Assembly: GCF_003789055.1 (NCBI RefSeq)
Contig: NZ_ML119085.1
Location: 124,001 to 188,000, forward strand
Source of the DNA: Histidinibacterium lentulum
GTDB taxonomy: Bacteria; Pseudomonadota; Alphaproteobacteria; Rhodobacterales; Rhodobacteraceae
Direction: 5' to 3'
DNA length: 64,000 nt
In this document: in pieces, positions 34,293 to 43,329 of the stretch
Numbering within the stretch: position 1 is the first letter of the stretch
Layout of the letters: every line of letters starts with the position of its first letter
Program-made: the position numbers and the translations under genes
Notes under the pieces: generated by a model
Seen by the model: only the letters and a program-made list of their open reading frames with translations
Database searches by the model: none
Told to the model about the DNA's origin: nothing

Positions 34293-35327
34293 CTAGAGCG
34301 GGATGAGCGCCCAGTAGTCGAGGTCGAGCAACACATGGGGCAGGTATTTCCCGTCGGAGCCCTTCAGCGTCGGCGCGGACTCTCCGCCGTCCTTCACCGC
34401 CACCAGCCGCAGCCGCAGCGCCCCCACGCCGGGCGCCGCCGTCTCGGCCTTGTCCAGGACCTCCGACCAGCACCGCACCGTATCGCCCGCGAAGCAGGGG
34501 TTCGCATGGGCGCCGCCGTTCAGACCCACGATCATCTGCGCATTCGCCAGCCCGTTGAAGCTCAGCGCCCGTGCGAGGCTGATGACATGCCCACCATAGA
34601 TCAGCCGCCGCCCGTCTTCGCGCAGTGTGGCATCGAAATGCACCTTGGCGGTGTTCTGCCACAGCCGGGTCGCCATCATGTGTTCGGCCTCCTCGACGGT
34701 CACCCCGTCGACATGGTCGATCACCTCTCCGACGGCATAATCGCCCCAGCGGTGCGGCTCCCCTGCAAGCCCGAAATCGTAGCCCTTGAAATTCAATCCC
34801 TCGGGAACGACGAGGTCCTCCACCGCCACCGCGGCGGCCAGTTCGGGGACCACGGGTTCCGGCGCAGGTCCCTCCGCCCGCCGCCGCACCATCACCCAGC
34901 GCACATAGCTCAGCAACGTCTCGCCGTGCTGGTTGCGGCCCGTCGTGCGCACCCAGACGATGCCGCTCCGGCCGTTGGAATTCTGCTTCAGCCCGATCAC
35001 CTCGGACGTCGCCGTCACCGTGTCCCCGGGCCAGAGCGGCGTGATCCAGCGCCCTTCCGCATAGCCGAGATTCGCGACCGCGTTCAGCGACACGTCCGGG
35101 ACGGTCTTGCCGAAGACCGTGTGAAACGTCACCAGATCGTCCAGCGGGCTGAAGGGCAGGCCGCAGATCTGGGCGAAGGCGTCGGACGAATGGAGCGCAT
35201 GCCGCGCCGGATAGAGCGCATGGTAAAGCGCCCTCTCTCCCATCTTCACCGTCCGCGGCACCGCATGGCGAATGACCTCGCCGACCTCGTAATCTTCGAA
35301 GAACCGGCCCGGGTTGGTCTTCGTCAT
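34293..35327 (-). CDS. mch: Mesaconyl-CoA hydratase
   Basis: This 344-residue double hot-dog (MaoC-like) hydratase interconverts mesaconyl-C1-CoA and beta-methylmalyl-CoA in the ethylmalonyl-CoA pathway. The start GRFFEDYEVGEVIRHAVPRTV and the catalytic segment YPARHALHSSDAFAQICGLPFSPLDDLVTFH are characteristic for Mch, and the C-terminal half repeats the fold with YGGHVISLARALSFNGLAN. Length and motifs separate it from small R-hydratases. It overlaps the DUF1737 gene by ATGA and is last in a mcl2-NnrU-DUF1737-mch operon. Confidence 0.93.
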   Translation of the reverse strand: MTKTNPGRFFEDYEVGEVIRHAVPRTVKMGERALYHALYPARHALHSSDAFAQICGLPFSPLDDLVTFHTVFGKTVPDVSLNAVANLGYAEGRWITPLWPGDTVTATSEVIGLKQNSNGRSGIVWVRTTGRNQHGETLLSYVRWVMVRRRAEGPAPEPVVPELAAAVAVEDLVVPEGLNFKGYDFGLAGEPHRWGDYAVGEVIDHVDGVTVEEAEHMMATRLWQNTAKVHFDATLREDGRRLIYGGHVISLARALSFNGLANAQMIVGLNGGAHANPCFAGDTVRCWSEVLDKAETAAPGVGALRLRLVAVKDGGESAPTLKGSDGKYLPHVLLDLDYWALIPL

Positions 35328-35530
35328 TGCTCGGACAGCCTCAAACCTGGGGTATAATCGGCCTCCACCTCCTTCGTGACCGCCTGCCCGCAGCGCATCA
35401 CGCCATTGGCGGAATCGAAGGCGTATTGCGGCGGCCCGTGCAGCTGCCAGCCCGCGGCCAGCGCCGCGGAGACCTTGTGGCAGAAGGCGGAGGTGTCGTC
35501 CTCGGTGAGGAACCGGTAAAGCGTCGTCAT
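35324..35530 (-). CDS. DUF1737 small protein
   Basis: This 68-residue protein reads LYRFLTEDDTSAFCHKVSAALAAGWQLHGPPQYAFDSANGVMRCGQAVTKEV. The pattern L-x-GW-L-x-G-P-x2-A/Y matches the DUF1737 family, a small alpha/beta fold of unknown role common in proteobacteria. It overlaps mch by four bases and follows the NnrU gene after four bases. Its constant place beside mch here suggests translational coupling rather than a proven partnership. Confidence 0.85.
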   Translation of the reverse strand: MTTLYRFLTEDDTSAFCHKVSAALAAGWQLHGPPQYAFDSANGVMRCGQAVTKEVEADYTPGLRLSEQ

Positions 35531-35534
35531 GGCG

Positions 35535-36095
35535 TCACCCGAACGGCCAAGGGCCGACCCAGCCGTGGATCAGCGCGACGATGGCAAAGATCACGGCCGC
35601 GATCACCGCGATCCGCACCTCGGATTTCACCCCGCCCCACGCCGGTCGCTCCCAAGCGGGGTCCAACCGATTGATCACCACGATCTCCGTCAGCGCCCAG
35701 ATCAGGAGCCCGCCGAAGAGGATGAAGGACGCCAGATCCCCGTTCACCACCAGGTGAGCGACACAGAAGAGAGAGAACCCGATCAGCTGCGGATGCCGCA
35801 GCATCGTACCGACACGGTTCCTCGGGCGCCCCGGCGGCGTGGCGCCGCTCGCATAGATGTAGAAGGCCGCCACCATCAGAAGGTTGTTGACCCCCACCAG
35901 CGGCGCGGACCTGCCCCACCAGACCGGACCGAAATAGGTGCGGTAGCCCCACCACATCAGCAGCAGCGACACGACGAGGGCGAGCGCCACCCCGCCCTTG
36001 CCGGCATCGCCAAGCTTGGCCCTCGGCCCCGGCGCCGCGCGTTTGAAGAAATGCGCCGCCCACCAAAGGGCAACTCCCAGAATCAGCCAGACCAC
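35535..36095 (-). CDS. NnrU-family membrane protein
   Basis: This 186-residue protein has five or six helices. It contains LMWWGYRTYFGPVWWGRSAPLVGVNNLLMVAAFYIYASGATPPGRPRNRVGTMLRHPQLIGF, in which the RHPQLIGF motif is the mark of NnrU/NnrU-like (isoprenylcysteine methyltransferase-related) proteins. Some members are linked to nitric-oxide respiration, but none of those genes are nearby. It lies between mcl2 and DUF1737 with 12- and 4-base gaps. Confidence 0.88.
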   Translation of the reverse strand: MVWLILGVALWWAAHFFKRAAPGPRAKLGDAGKGGVALALVVSLLLMWWGYRTYFGPVWWGRSAPLVGVNNLLMVAAFYIYASGATPPGRPRNRVGTMLRHPQLIGFSLFCVAHLVVNGDLASFILFGGLLIWALTEIVVINRLDPAWERPAWGGVKSEVRIAVIAAVIFAIVALIHGWVGPWPFG

Positions 36096-36107
36096 GCGTC
36101 CCTCCCT

Positions 36108-36986
36108 TCAGCCCCCGGCGGAGACCGTCGCATCCGCCCCCGCATCCAGCTCGCGGATCGCCGCCGCCCGGGCCAGCGTCGCACGCGCCGTCGCGACATG
36201 CAGGTTCTCCACGATCTTGCCGTCCACCACGGCGACCCCCTGCCCGGCCGCCTCGGCCTCTTCATAGGCCGCGATTTGCCGTTCCGCGAGGGCGATCTCC
36301 TCCTCCGACGGGGCGAATATCTCGTTGGCGACGGCGACCTGCGCGGGATGGATCAGCGACTTGCCGTCGAAGCCCAGGTCCCGCCCCTGACGGCATTCCG
36401 ACTGGAGCCCCGCCTCGTCCTTGAAGGCATTGTAAACCCCGTCGATCGCCACGATCCCCGCCGCCCGCGCACCCAGTAGGCACATCTGCAACGCGGCCAT
36501 CAGCTCGCCCCGGCCCGCGCCAACGCGCGCGTTCAGGTCCTTCGCCAGATCGTTCGTCCCCACGACGAAGCCCTGCACCGCCGGATGCGCCGCGATGGCC
36601 CTCGCCTCGAAGACGCAGCCCGGGGTCTCCATCATCGCCCAGACCGGCAGATGCGGCACGAGCTTCGTCAGGGCCTGCACGTCGCCCGGGCCGTTCACCT
36701 TGGGCAGCAGCACCGCGTCGCAGGCCATCTCCGCCACGGCCGCGGCGTCCCTGGCGCCCCATTCGGTCGACAGCGCGTTGATCCGCACGATCCGCACCCG
36801 GTCGCCATAGCCCCCAGCCCCAAGCTCATGGCCCAGCGTTTCCCGGGCGGTCGCCTTCTCGGCAGGCGTCACCGCGTCCTCCAGATCGAAAAGGATCGCG
36901 TCCACCGGAAGGGTCCGCGCCTTGTCGAGCGCCCGTGGCCGGGAGCCGGGAATATAGAGGGCGGATCGGAAGGGCCGTGCGTGCAT
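36108..36986 (-). CDS. mcl2: (3S)-Malyl-CoA thioesterase / CitE-like protein
   Basis: This 292-residue HpcH/HpaI-CitE barrel has RSALYIPGSRPRALDKARTLPVDAILFDLEDAVTP at the N-terminus, with the metal-binding Asp and Glu, then LPKVNGPGDV and FVVGTNDLAKDLN. It is closest in layout to Mcl2 of Rhodobacter, which hydrolyses (3S)-malyl-CoA to malate, rather than to the 318-residue lyase Mcl1. Being in one operon with mch supports a place in the ethylmalonyl-CoA pathway. The ATG at 36986 has only a weak GAGA upstream. A citrate-lyase beta subunit is the less likely alternative. Confidence 0.87.
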   Translation of the reverse strand: MHARPFRSALYIPGSRPRALDKARTLPVDAILFDLEDAVTPAEKATARETLGHELGAGGYGDRVRIVRINALSTEWGARDAAAVAEMACDAVLLPKVNGPGDVQALTKLVPHLPVWAMMETPGCVFEARAIAAHPAVQGFVVGTNDLAKDLNARVGAGRGELMAALQMCLLGARAAGIVAIDGVYNAFKDEAGLQSECRQGRDLGFDGKSLIHPAQVAVANEIFAPSEEEIALAERQIAAYEEAEAAGQGVAVVDGKIVENLHVATARATLARAAAIRELDAGADATVSAGG

Positions 36987-37214
36987 GTCTCTGTCTCTCG
37001 TCCGTCTGTCGCCGGAACCATGCCCACAGGGCAGGCGCTTCCGCAACAGGCGAGACGCCGCAGCGCAGCATCCAGCAGCGCAACAGCTCCGGGCGCGGCG
37101 GATTAACCCGGTCTTTGCGTCTGCTTTCCAGACTGGGTCCGCGACGCAGGGCCGATCCACCGCGTCTCCACGCGGGCCGGACCCGCCCAATCGACCCAAT
37201 CGAAAGGTGACGCC

Positions 37215-37541
37215 ATGACGCATCGCATCGCACACGCCCTCGTCTTCGCCGCGGCGCTGCCCCTCTCCGTCCTGGCGCCCGCCGCACCGGCCCGCGCGCA
37301 ACAGGCCGCGGTCTGCGCCGACCACGCCGTGATCGTCGCCCGTCTGGCCGAACGCTGGGGCGAGAGCCGGCAGTCCATCGGCCTTGCCGCCAACAACACC
37401 GTGGTGGAGGTCTTCGCCTCCGACAGCGGAAGCTGGACCATCACCGTTACCCGCCCAGGCGGCCCGACCTGCCTCGTCGCCTCCGGCGAGCACTATCAGC
37501 ACGTCGCCGAGGCCCTTCCCAACATCGACGAGCCGGCCTGA
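37215..37541 (+). CDS. Small secreted conserved protein
   Basis: This 108-residue protein has a signal peptide (cleavage after ARA near residue 28). The mature part reads VCADHAVIVARLAERWGESRQSIGLAANNTVVEVFASDSGSWTITVTRPGGPTCLVASGEHY. Two Cys, at the start and end of that stretch, probably form a disulfide. Similar periplasmic proteins of unknown role are familiar from Rhodobacteraceae. AAAGGTG precedes the ATG. It faces away from mcl2 and is followed by 366 bp without a gene. Confidence 0.75.
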   Translation: MTHRIAHALVFAAALPLSVLAPAAPARAQQAAVCADHAVIVARLAERWGESRQSIGLAANNTVVEVFASDSGSWTITVTRPGGPTCLVASGEHYQHVAEALPNIDEPA

Positions 37542-38870
<1,329 letters not shown>

Positions 38871-38895
38871 TCCTCATCCGGTTCTCGCTGAATAC

Positions 38896-38921
38896 AGGAC
38901 CCGCGCAGTTGCGCGGGTCCT
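38896..38921 (+). terminator. Terminator after mdh
   Basis: AGGACCCGCGCA (38896-38907) pairs perfectly with TGCGCGGGTCCT (38910-38921) around GT, followed by TGTCGTT. Confidence 0.8.
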
Positions 38922-38993
38922 TGTCGTTCCGGACTGGTGCGGCTCGGCCGAAGCGCGCAATCTGGCCCTGTCGGAGACAGGAAAGGCCGCCCA

Positions 38994-40184
38994 ATGTTCC
39001 GCCCTCTCGCCCTCGCCGCCGCGATCCTGCTCCCGCTCTCGTCGGCGAGCGCTCAGTCCCTGACCGAACGACTCGCCGCCGATGGTCTCGCGGCGACTGA
39101 AAGCCGGCTCGCCAGCCTGTCCGCGCCCTCGCCCGACGACCGCTTCGCCCTCGGCGGCGTCCGCTTCCTGCGCAGCATCGAACGCGCGCTCCAGCTCCGG
39201 TACCGCTACGGGATCAGCCCCGACCTCGACATGCTGCCCGTCCTGCGCCTGCCGATCCCGCCCAATCCCGCGCCCGAGACCTTCGACCCGGCCGCCATCG
39301 ACCGGCTCTTTGCCGAGATCGAGGGCGACATGGCCGGCGCCATCGCTGCCCTCGACACGATCGCTGACGACGACGACGTCGGGGTGATCGTCGACATCGG
39401 GGATCTCTGGCTCGACATCGACGGCAGCGGAACCGCAGGTCCGGGCGAAAGCCTGCCGGAGATCATAGGCTGGACCCTCGGGATGCCGCTGAACGACACG
39501 CTCCCGCCGCCCGAGATCCGCTTCGACACCGCCGACGCGGCCTGGCTCTCGGCTTACGCGCATCAGATCACGGCCTGGTCGCATATCGTCCGCGCCCTTT
39601 CCCCGACCGCAGCCATTACAGAAGTCCTCGCCAGCGCCGCCGAGTTCGACCGCATCAATTCCGAGGTCGGGGGCTTCGCCGCCAGGGACGCCCAGTTCGG
39701 CACCTTCATCGATCTGGCCGCCATCGTGCTTGGGGCCATCGAACAGCGGCCCCACCCGGCGCACAGCCGCGCGGCTCTGGACCATCTGCAGCAGATGACC
39801 GCCGACAATCGGGTCTTCTGGGCCCGCGTCTCCGCGGAGACCGACAACGACCGCGAATGGATTCCGAACGACAGGCAGACCTCGGTGCTCGGCCTCGAGT
39901 TTCCCGCAGGCACTGCCCAGTCGTGGCAGGCCGTCCTCAAGGAAATCGAACTCGTCCTGCGCGGCGAGCGGCTGTTGCCCTACTGGCGGCTCGGCGACGG
40001 CGCTGGCCTGAACTTGCGTGCGATCCTCGAGGACCCGCCCGAGATCGACATCATCGCCCTGATCCAGGGCTCGGCCCTCCTGCCATACGTCGAGACCGGC
40101 CCGCTCATGAGCGGCGAGGCCTTTCGTCGCTTCGACCAGCTCGTGCAGGGCCAGAGCGTTCTCTTCGCCATCGTGCTCAACTGA
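38994..40184 (+). CDS. Conserved secreted protein of unknown function
   Basis: This 396-residue protein has a clear signal peptide (MFRPLALAAAILLPLSSASAQ, cleavage after ASA). The mature part is acidic and helical, with DTIADDDDVGVIVDIGDLWLDIDGSGTAGPGESL, which looks like a Ca-binding-type Asp-rich loop (DIDGSG), and WSHIVRALSPTAAITEVL. No family is recognised; similar proteins occur in roseobacters. I chose ATG 38994 because it starts the signal peptide and has GGAAAGG upstream. It lies between mdh and sucC but has no evident link to either. Confidence 0.7.
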   Translation: MFRPLALAAAILLPLSSASAQSLTERLAADGLAATESRLASLSAPSPDDRFALGGVRFLRSIERALQLRYRYGISPDLDMLPVLRLPIPPNPAPETFDPAAIDRLFAEIEGDMAGAIAALDTIADDDDVGVIVDIGDLWLDIDGSGTAGPGESLPEIIGWTLGMPLNDTLPPPEIRFDTADAAWLSAYAHQITAWSHIVRALSPTAAITEVLASAAEFDRINSEVGGFAARDAQFGTFIDLAAIVLGAIEQRPHPAHSRAALDHLQQMTADNRVFWARVSAETDNDREWIPNDRQTSVLGLEFPAGTAQSWQAVLKEIELVLRGERLLPYWRLGDGAGLNLRAILEDPPEIDIIALIQGSALLPYVETGPLMSGEAFRRFDQLVQGQSVLFAIVLN

Positions 40185-40251
40185 ACCGGTCCCCCGGAAA
40201 CACTGGTGATTCGCGGCGCGGCGGCCGCGGTATGCCTCGGTATACCGGTTT

Positions 40252-40282
40252 TGTGATCACTGGTTTTGACCATGTGATCACA
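40252..40282 (+). promoter_or_regulatory. Twin TGTGATCAC-type operator upstream of sucC
   Basis: TGTGATCACT (40252-40261, nine of ten) and TGTGATCACA (40273-40282) are 21 bp apart start to start, the same spacing as upstream of sdhC. The pair ends about 100 bp before the sucC ATG. Also in this leader are GGTAT/ATACC arms just upstream (near 40230-40247) and a GTTTGA/TCAAAC inverted repeat at 40341-40357. Confidence 0.75.
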
Positions 40283-40382
40283 AATGTCGGTTTTTCCCGG
40301 GCCTGCGCGCCTTTGTCCTTTCATGGGCCGCGGGGCCCGTGTTTGAAGGCGTCAAACGCGAACAGGTGTCGAGGGACCAGCC

Positions 40383-41576
40383 ATGAACATCCACGAGTAT
40401 CAGGCGAAGGCGCTCCTGCGCTCCTACGGCGCCCCGGTCAGCGACGGTCGTGCCGTCTTCCGCGCCGAGGAAGCCAAGACCGCCGCCGGCGAACTCGACG
40501 GCCCGCTCTGGGTGGTGAAGGCTCAGATCCACGCGGGCGGCCGCGGCAAGGGCTCCTTCAAGGAGGCCGACGCGGGCGAGAAAGGCGGCGTGCGCCTCGC
40601 CAAGTCGGTCGAGGAAGCCGAGGCCGAGGCCAAGCGGATGCTCGGCCGGACCCTCGTGACCCACCAGACCGGCCCCGCCGGCAAGCAGGTCAACCGCATC
40701 TACATCGAGGATGGCTCCGACATCGAGCGCGAGCTCTACCTCGCCCTTCTCGTGGACCGGACGACCAGCCGCATCTCCTTCGTCTGCTCCACCGAAGGCG
40801 GCATGGACATCGAGGAGGTCGCCGCCTCCACCCCCGAGAAGATCCTCAGCTTCTCCGTCGACCCCGCCACCGGATACCAGCCCTTCCACGGCCGCCGCAT
40901 CGCCTTCGCTCTCGGGCTCGAGGGCAAGCAGGTCAAGGAATGCGTGGGTCTCATGGGCATCCTCTACAGGGCCTTCGTCGAGAAGGACATGGAGATGCTC
41001 GAGATCAACCCGCTCATCGTGACCGACACCGGCAACCTCAAGGTGCTCGACGCCAAGCTGGGCTTCGATTCGAACGCGCTCTACCGCCAGCAGGACATCC
41101 TCGCCCTCCGCGACGAGACGGAGGAGGACCCGAAGGAACTCGAAGCCTCCAAGTATGACCTCAACTACATCGCCCTCGACGGCGAGATCGGCTGCATGGT
41201 CAACGGCGCGGGCCTCGCCATGGCGACCATGGACATCATCAAGCTCTACGGCTCCGAGCCCGCCAACTTCCTCGACGTGGGCGGCGGCGCGACCAAGGAA
41301 AAGGTGACCGAGGCCTTCAAGATCATCACCTCCGACCTTCAGGTGAAGGGCATCCTCGTCAACATCTTCGGCGGCATCATGCGCTGCGACGTCATCGCCG
41401 AAGGCGTGATCGCGGCGGTGAAGGAGGTGGGCCTGAAGGTCCCGCTGGTGGTCCGCCTCGAGGGCACGAACGTCGAGAAGGGCAAGGAGATCCTCAACGC
41501 CTCCGGCCTGAACGTCATCGCCGCAGACAGCCTGTCGGACGGCGCCGAGAAGATCGTGAAGGCGGTCAAGGGATAA
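40383..41576 (+). CDS. sucC: Succinyl-CoA synthetase beta subunit
   Basis: This 397-residue ATP-grasp subunit binds the nucleotide and succinate. It begins [19 protein letters not shown], includes [10 protein letters not shown], and has the C-terminal [14 protein letters not shown] and [16 protein letters not shown] segments. The length is standard. GAGGGA precedes the ATG. It is first in a suc operon with sucD, a 41-codon gene, a DUF805 gene, sucA and sucB. A 58-nt perfect inverted-repeat element separates it from sucD. Confidence 0.97.
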   Translation: MNIHEYQAKALLRSYGAPVSDGRAVFRAEEAKTAAGELDGPLWVVKAQIHAGGRGKGSFKEADAGEKGGVRLAKSVEEAEAEAKRMLGRTLVTHQTGPAGKQVNRIYIEDGSDIERELYLALLVDRTTSRISFVCSTEGGMDIEEVAASTPEKILSFSVDPATGYQPFHGRRIAFALGLEGKQVKECVGLMGILYRAFVEKDMEMLEINPLIVTDTGNLKVLDAKLGFDSNALYRQQDILALRDETEEDPKELEASKYDLNYIALDGEIGCMVNGAGLAMATMDIIKLYGSEPANFLDVGGGATKEKVTEAFKIITSDLQVKGILVNIFGGIMRCDVIAEGVIAAVKEVGLKVPLVVRLEGTNVEKGKEILNASGLNVIAADSLSDGAEKIVKAVKG

Positions 41577-41577
41577 T

Positions 41578-41635
41578 CGTAGGCCGGGCCTCGGCCCGGC
41601 ATCACGCGAAATGCCGGGCCGAGGCCCGGCCTACG
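41578..41635. repeat. Head-to-head GTAG elements (BIME-like) between sucC and sucD
   Basis: Starting one base after the sucC stop, 24 bases (41578-41601, beginning CGTAGGCCGGGCC) are perfectly complementary to 41612-41635, with a 10-nt loop. Each arm is itself GTAG plus a GCCGGGC/GCCCGGC palindrome. This is therefore two GTAG-headed REP units in inverted orientation. The hairpin is inside the operon and can act as an mRNA stabiliser or attenuator between subunits that are needed in equal amounts. Confidence 0.85.
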
Positions 41636-41647
41636 GAGACGAACCAA

Positions 41648-42529
41648 ATGTCCGTACTGATCGACGAAAACACCAAGGTCATCTGCCAAGGGATCACCGG
41701 CTCCCAGGGGACCTTCCACACCGAGCAGGCCATCGCCTACGGCACGAAGATGGTCGGCGGCGTCACCCCCGGCAAGGGCGGTCAGACCCATCTCGACCTG
41801 CCGGTCTTCAACTCGGTCCACGAGGCGAAGCACGCCACGGACGCCAACGCCACCGTGATCTATGTCCCCCCGTCCTTCGCCGCCGACTCGATCCTCGAGG
41901 CTATCGACGCCGAGATGGAGGTCATCGTCTGCATCACCGAGGGCATCCCGGTGCTCGACATGATGAAGGTCAAGCGCGCTCTCGTGGACAGCGCCTCCAT
42001 CCTCATCGGGCCGAACTGCCCGGGCGTGATCACCCCCGACGCCTGCAAGATCGGCATCATGCCGGGCCACATCCACCGCCGCGGCTCCGTCGGCGTCGTC
42101 TCCCGCTCCGGCACCCTGACCTACGAGGCCGTCAAGCAGACCACCGACGTGGGCCTCGGCCAGTCGACCTGCGTCGGCATCGGCGGCGACCCGATCAAGG
42201 GGACGGAACATATCGACGTGCTCGAGTGGTTCCTCGCAGATGACGAAACGCAGTCGATCATCATGATCGGCGAGATCGGCGGCAGCGCCGAGGAGGAAGC
42301 CGCCCAGTTCCTCGCCGACGAGAAGAAGCGCGGCCGCTGGAAGCCCACCGCCGGCTTCATCGCCGGCCGCACGGCGCCTCCGGGCCGCCGCATGGGCCAC
42401 GCGGGCGCCATCGTCGCCGGCGGCAAGGGCGGCGCCGAGGACAAGATCGAGGCGATGAAATCCGCAGGGATCGTCGTCGCCGACAGTCCCGCCAGCCTTG
42501 GCGAGGCCGTGCTCAAGGCCATCGGGTAA
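41648..42529 (+). CDS. sucD: Succinyl-CoA synthetase alpha subunit
   Basis: This 293-residue subunit has a CoA-binding Rossmann domain ([22 protein letters not shown]), [11 protein letters not shown], and the phosphohistidine near residue 251 in [11 protein letters not shown]. With SucC it makes ATP/GTP from succinyl-CoA. GAGACGAA precedes the ATG, and the gene starts 12 bases after the REP hairpin. The 41-codon gene follows after 12 bases. Confidence 0.97.
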   Translation: MSVLIDENTKVICQGITGSQGTFHTEQAIAYGTKMVGGVTPGKGGQTHLDLPVFNSVHEAKHATDANATVIYVPPSFAADSILEAIDAEMEVIVCITEGIPVLDMMKVKRALVDSASILIGPNCPGVITPDACKIGIMPGHIHRRGSVGVVSRSGTLTYEAVKQTTDVGLGQSTCVGIGGDPIKGTEHIDVLEWFLADDETQSIIMIGEIGGSAEEEAAQFLADEKKRGRWKPTAGFIAGRTAPPGRRMGHAGAIVAGGKGGAEDKIEAMKSAGIVVADSPASLGEAVLKAIG

Positions 42530-42541
42530 GAGGAGGGACCC

Positions 42542-42667
42542 ATGGAGACCAAGCCGGACGCACGGGCAGAGTCCCATTCCCCGCTCTGCACGCGCACCTT
42601 TCTCGTCTTGATCGGGATGCTCGCCGCGATCCTCGCCGCGGCACTCATGGCTGGCGGGCCGGTCTGA
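42542..42667 (+). CDS. 41-residue single-helix membrane protein after sucD
   Basis: This short frame has an excellent ribosome site, AGGAGGGA, a few bases before its ATG and 12 bases after the sucD stop. The product starts METKPDARAESHSP, followed by one hydrophobic helix, FLVLIGMLAAILAAALMAG, to the end. It is a plausible small membrane protein of the suc operon, too short for routine gene calls. No family is known to me. A 16-bp GC palindrome follows at 42672-42687. Confidence 0.65.
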   Translation: METKPDARAESHSPLCTRTFLVLIGMLAAILAAALMAGGPV

Positions 42668-42671
42668 TGCG

Positions 42672-42687
42672 CGGGGCCGCGGCCCCG
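42672..42687. terminator. 16-bp perfect palindrome after the sucD unit
   Basis: CGGGGCCGCGGCCCCG is fully self-complementary and lies five bases after the stop of the 41-codon gene. It may act as an intra-operon terminator or processing hairpin. The following 155 bp before the DUF805 gene hold no gene and probably an internal promoter. Confidence 0.45.
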
Positions 42688-42842
42688 GCCCCCATGCCCC
42701 GTGCGGCTGCGACACCGCGCGGGAGCGTTCTGTCGCACGCCCTGATTTATGGTAACCGGAGTCCGTGCGCGGGGATCCGTCCCTCGGCGGGACCAGCGCC
42801 GGACAAAGGCCCCGAGAGGGTCGCCCAGCAGGAGCAGAAACG

Positions 42843-43301
42843 ATGACATTCACCGAATCCGTCAAGACCGTCGCCACACAGAAATACTTCGATTTCTCGG
42901 GCCGGGCCTCCCGCTCGGAATTCTGGTGGTGGATGCTGGCCTATGTCCTCGGCGCGATCGTCGTCTCCTTCGTGCCCCTGCTGCCGATCGTCTACGCCCT
43001 TGCCCTCTTCCTGCCCACCCTGGGCGTCGGCTGGCGCCGGATGCAGGACATCGGCAAGCCCGGCTGGTACTTCCTGATCCCCTCGATCTACAACGTCTTC
43101 GCCCGGCTGGTGACGCCCTCCGTGTCCATGGAGATGGACCCCAGCACCGGCATGCCGACGGAGATGCCCGGCATGGGCGCGATGGCCTGGTCCTCGCTCG
43201 TCGGGATCATCGGCTTCGTGATCGCCATCGTCTTCCTCATCTTCCTCGTGCGCAAATCGGACCCCGGCCCCAACGCCTACGGACCGCCCCCCACCTCGTG
43301 A
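42843..43301 (+). CDS. DUF805 membrane protein
   Basis: This 152-residue protein has three or four helices. FSGRASRSEFWWWMLAYVLGAIV is the DUF805 (YhaH/YhaI-type) signature, followed by LPTLGVGWRRMQDIGKPGWYFLIP and the closing VFLIFLVRKSDPGPNAYGPPP, also typical. Its role is unknown. ATG 42843 follows AGGAGCAG. It sits 28 bases before sucA, a position seen in Rhodobacteraceae suc operons as far as I recall. Confidence 0.9.
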   Translation: MTFTESVKTVATQKYFDFSGRASRSEFWWWMLAYVLGAIVVSFVPLLPIVYALALFLPTLGVGWRRMQDIGKPGWYFLIPSIYNVFARLVTPSVSMEMDPSTGMPTEMPGMGAMAWSSLVGIIGFVIAIVFLIFLVRKSDPGPNAYGPPPTS

Positions 43302-43329
43302 CGCCGGCCCCATCCCCGAAGGTATCGCC

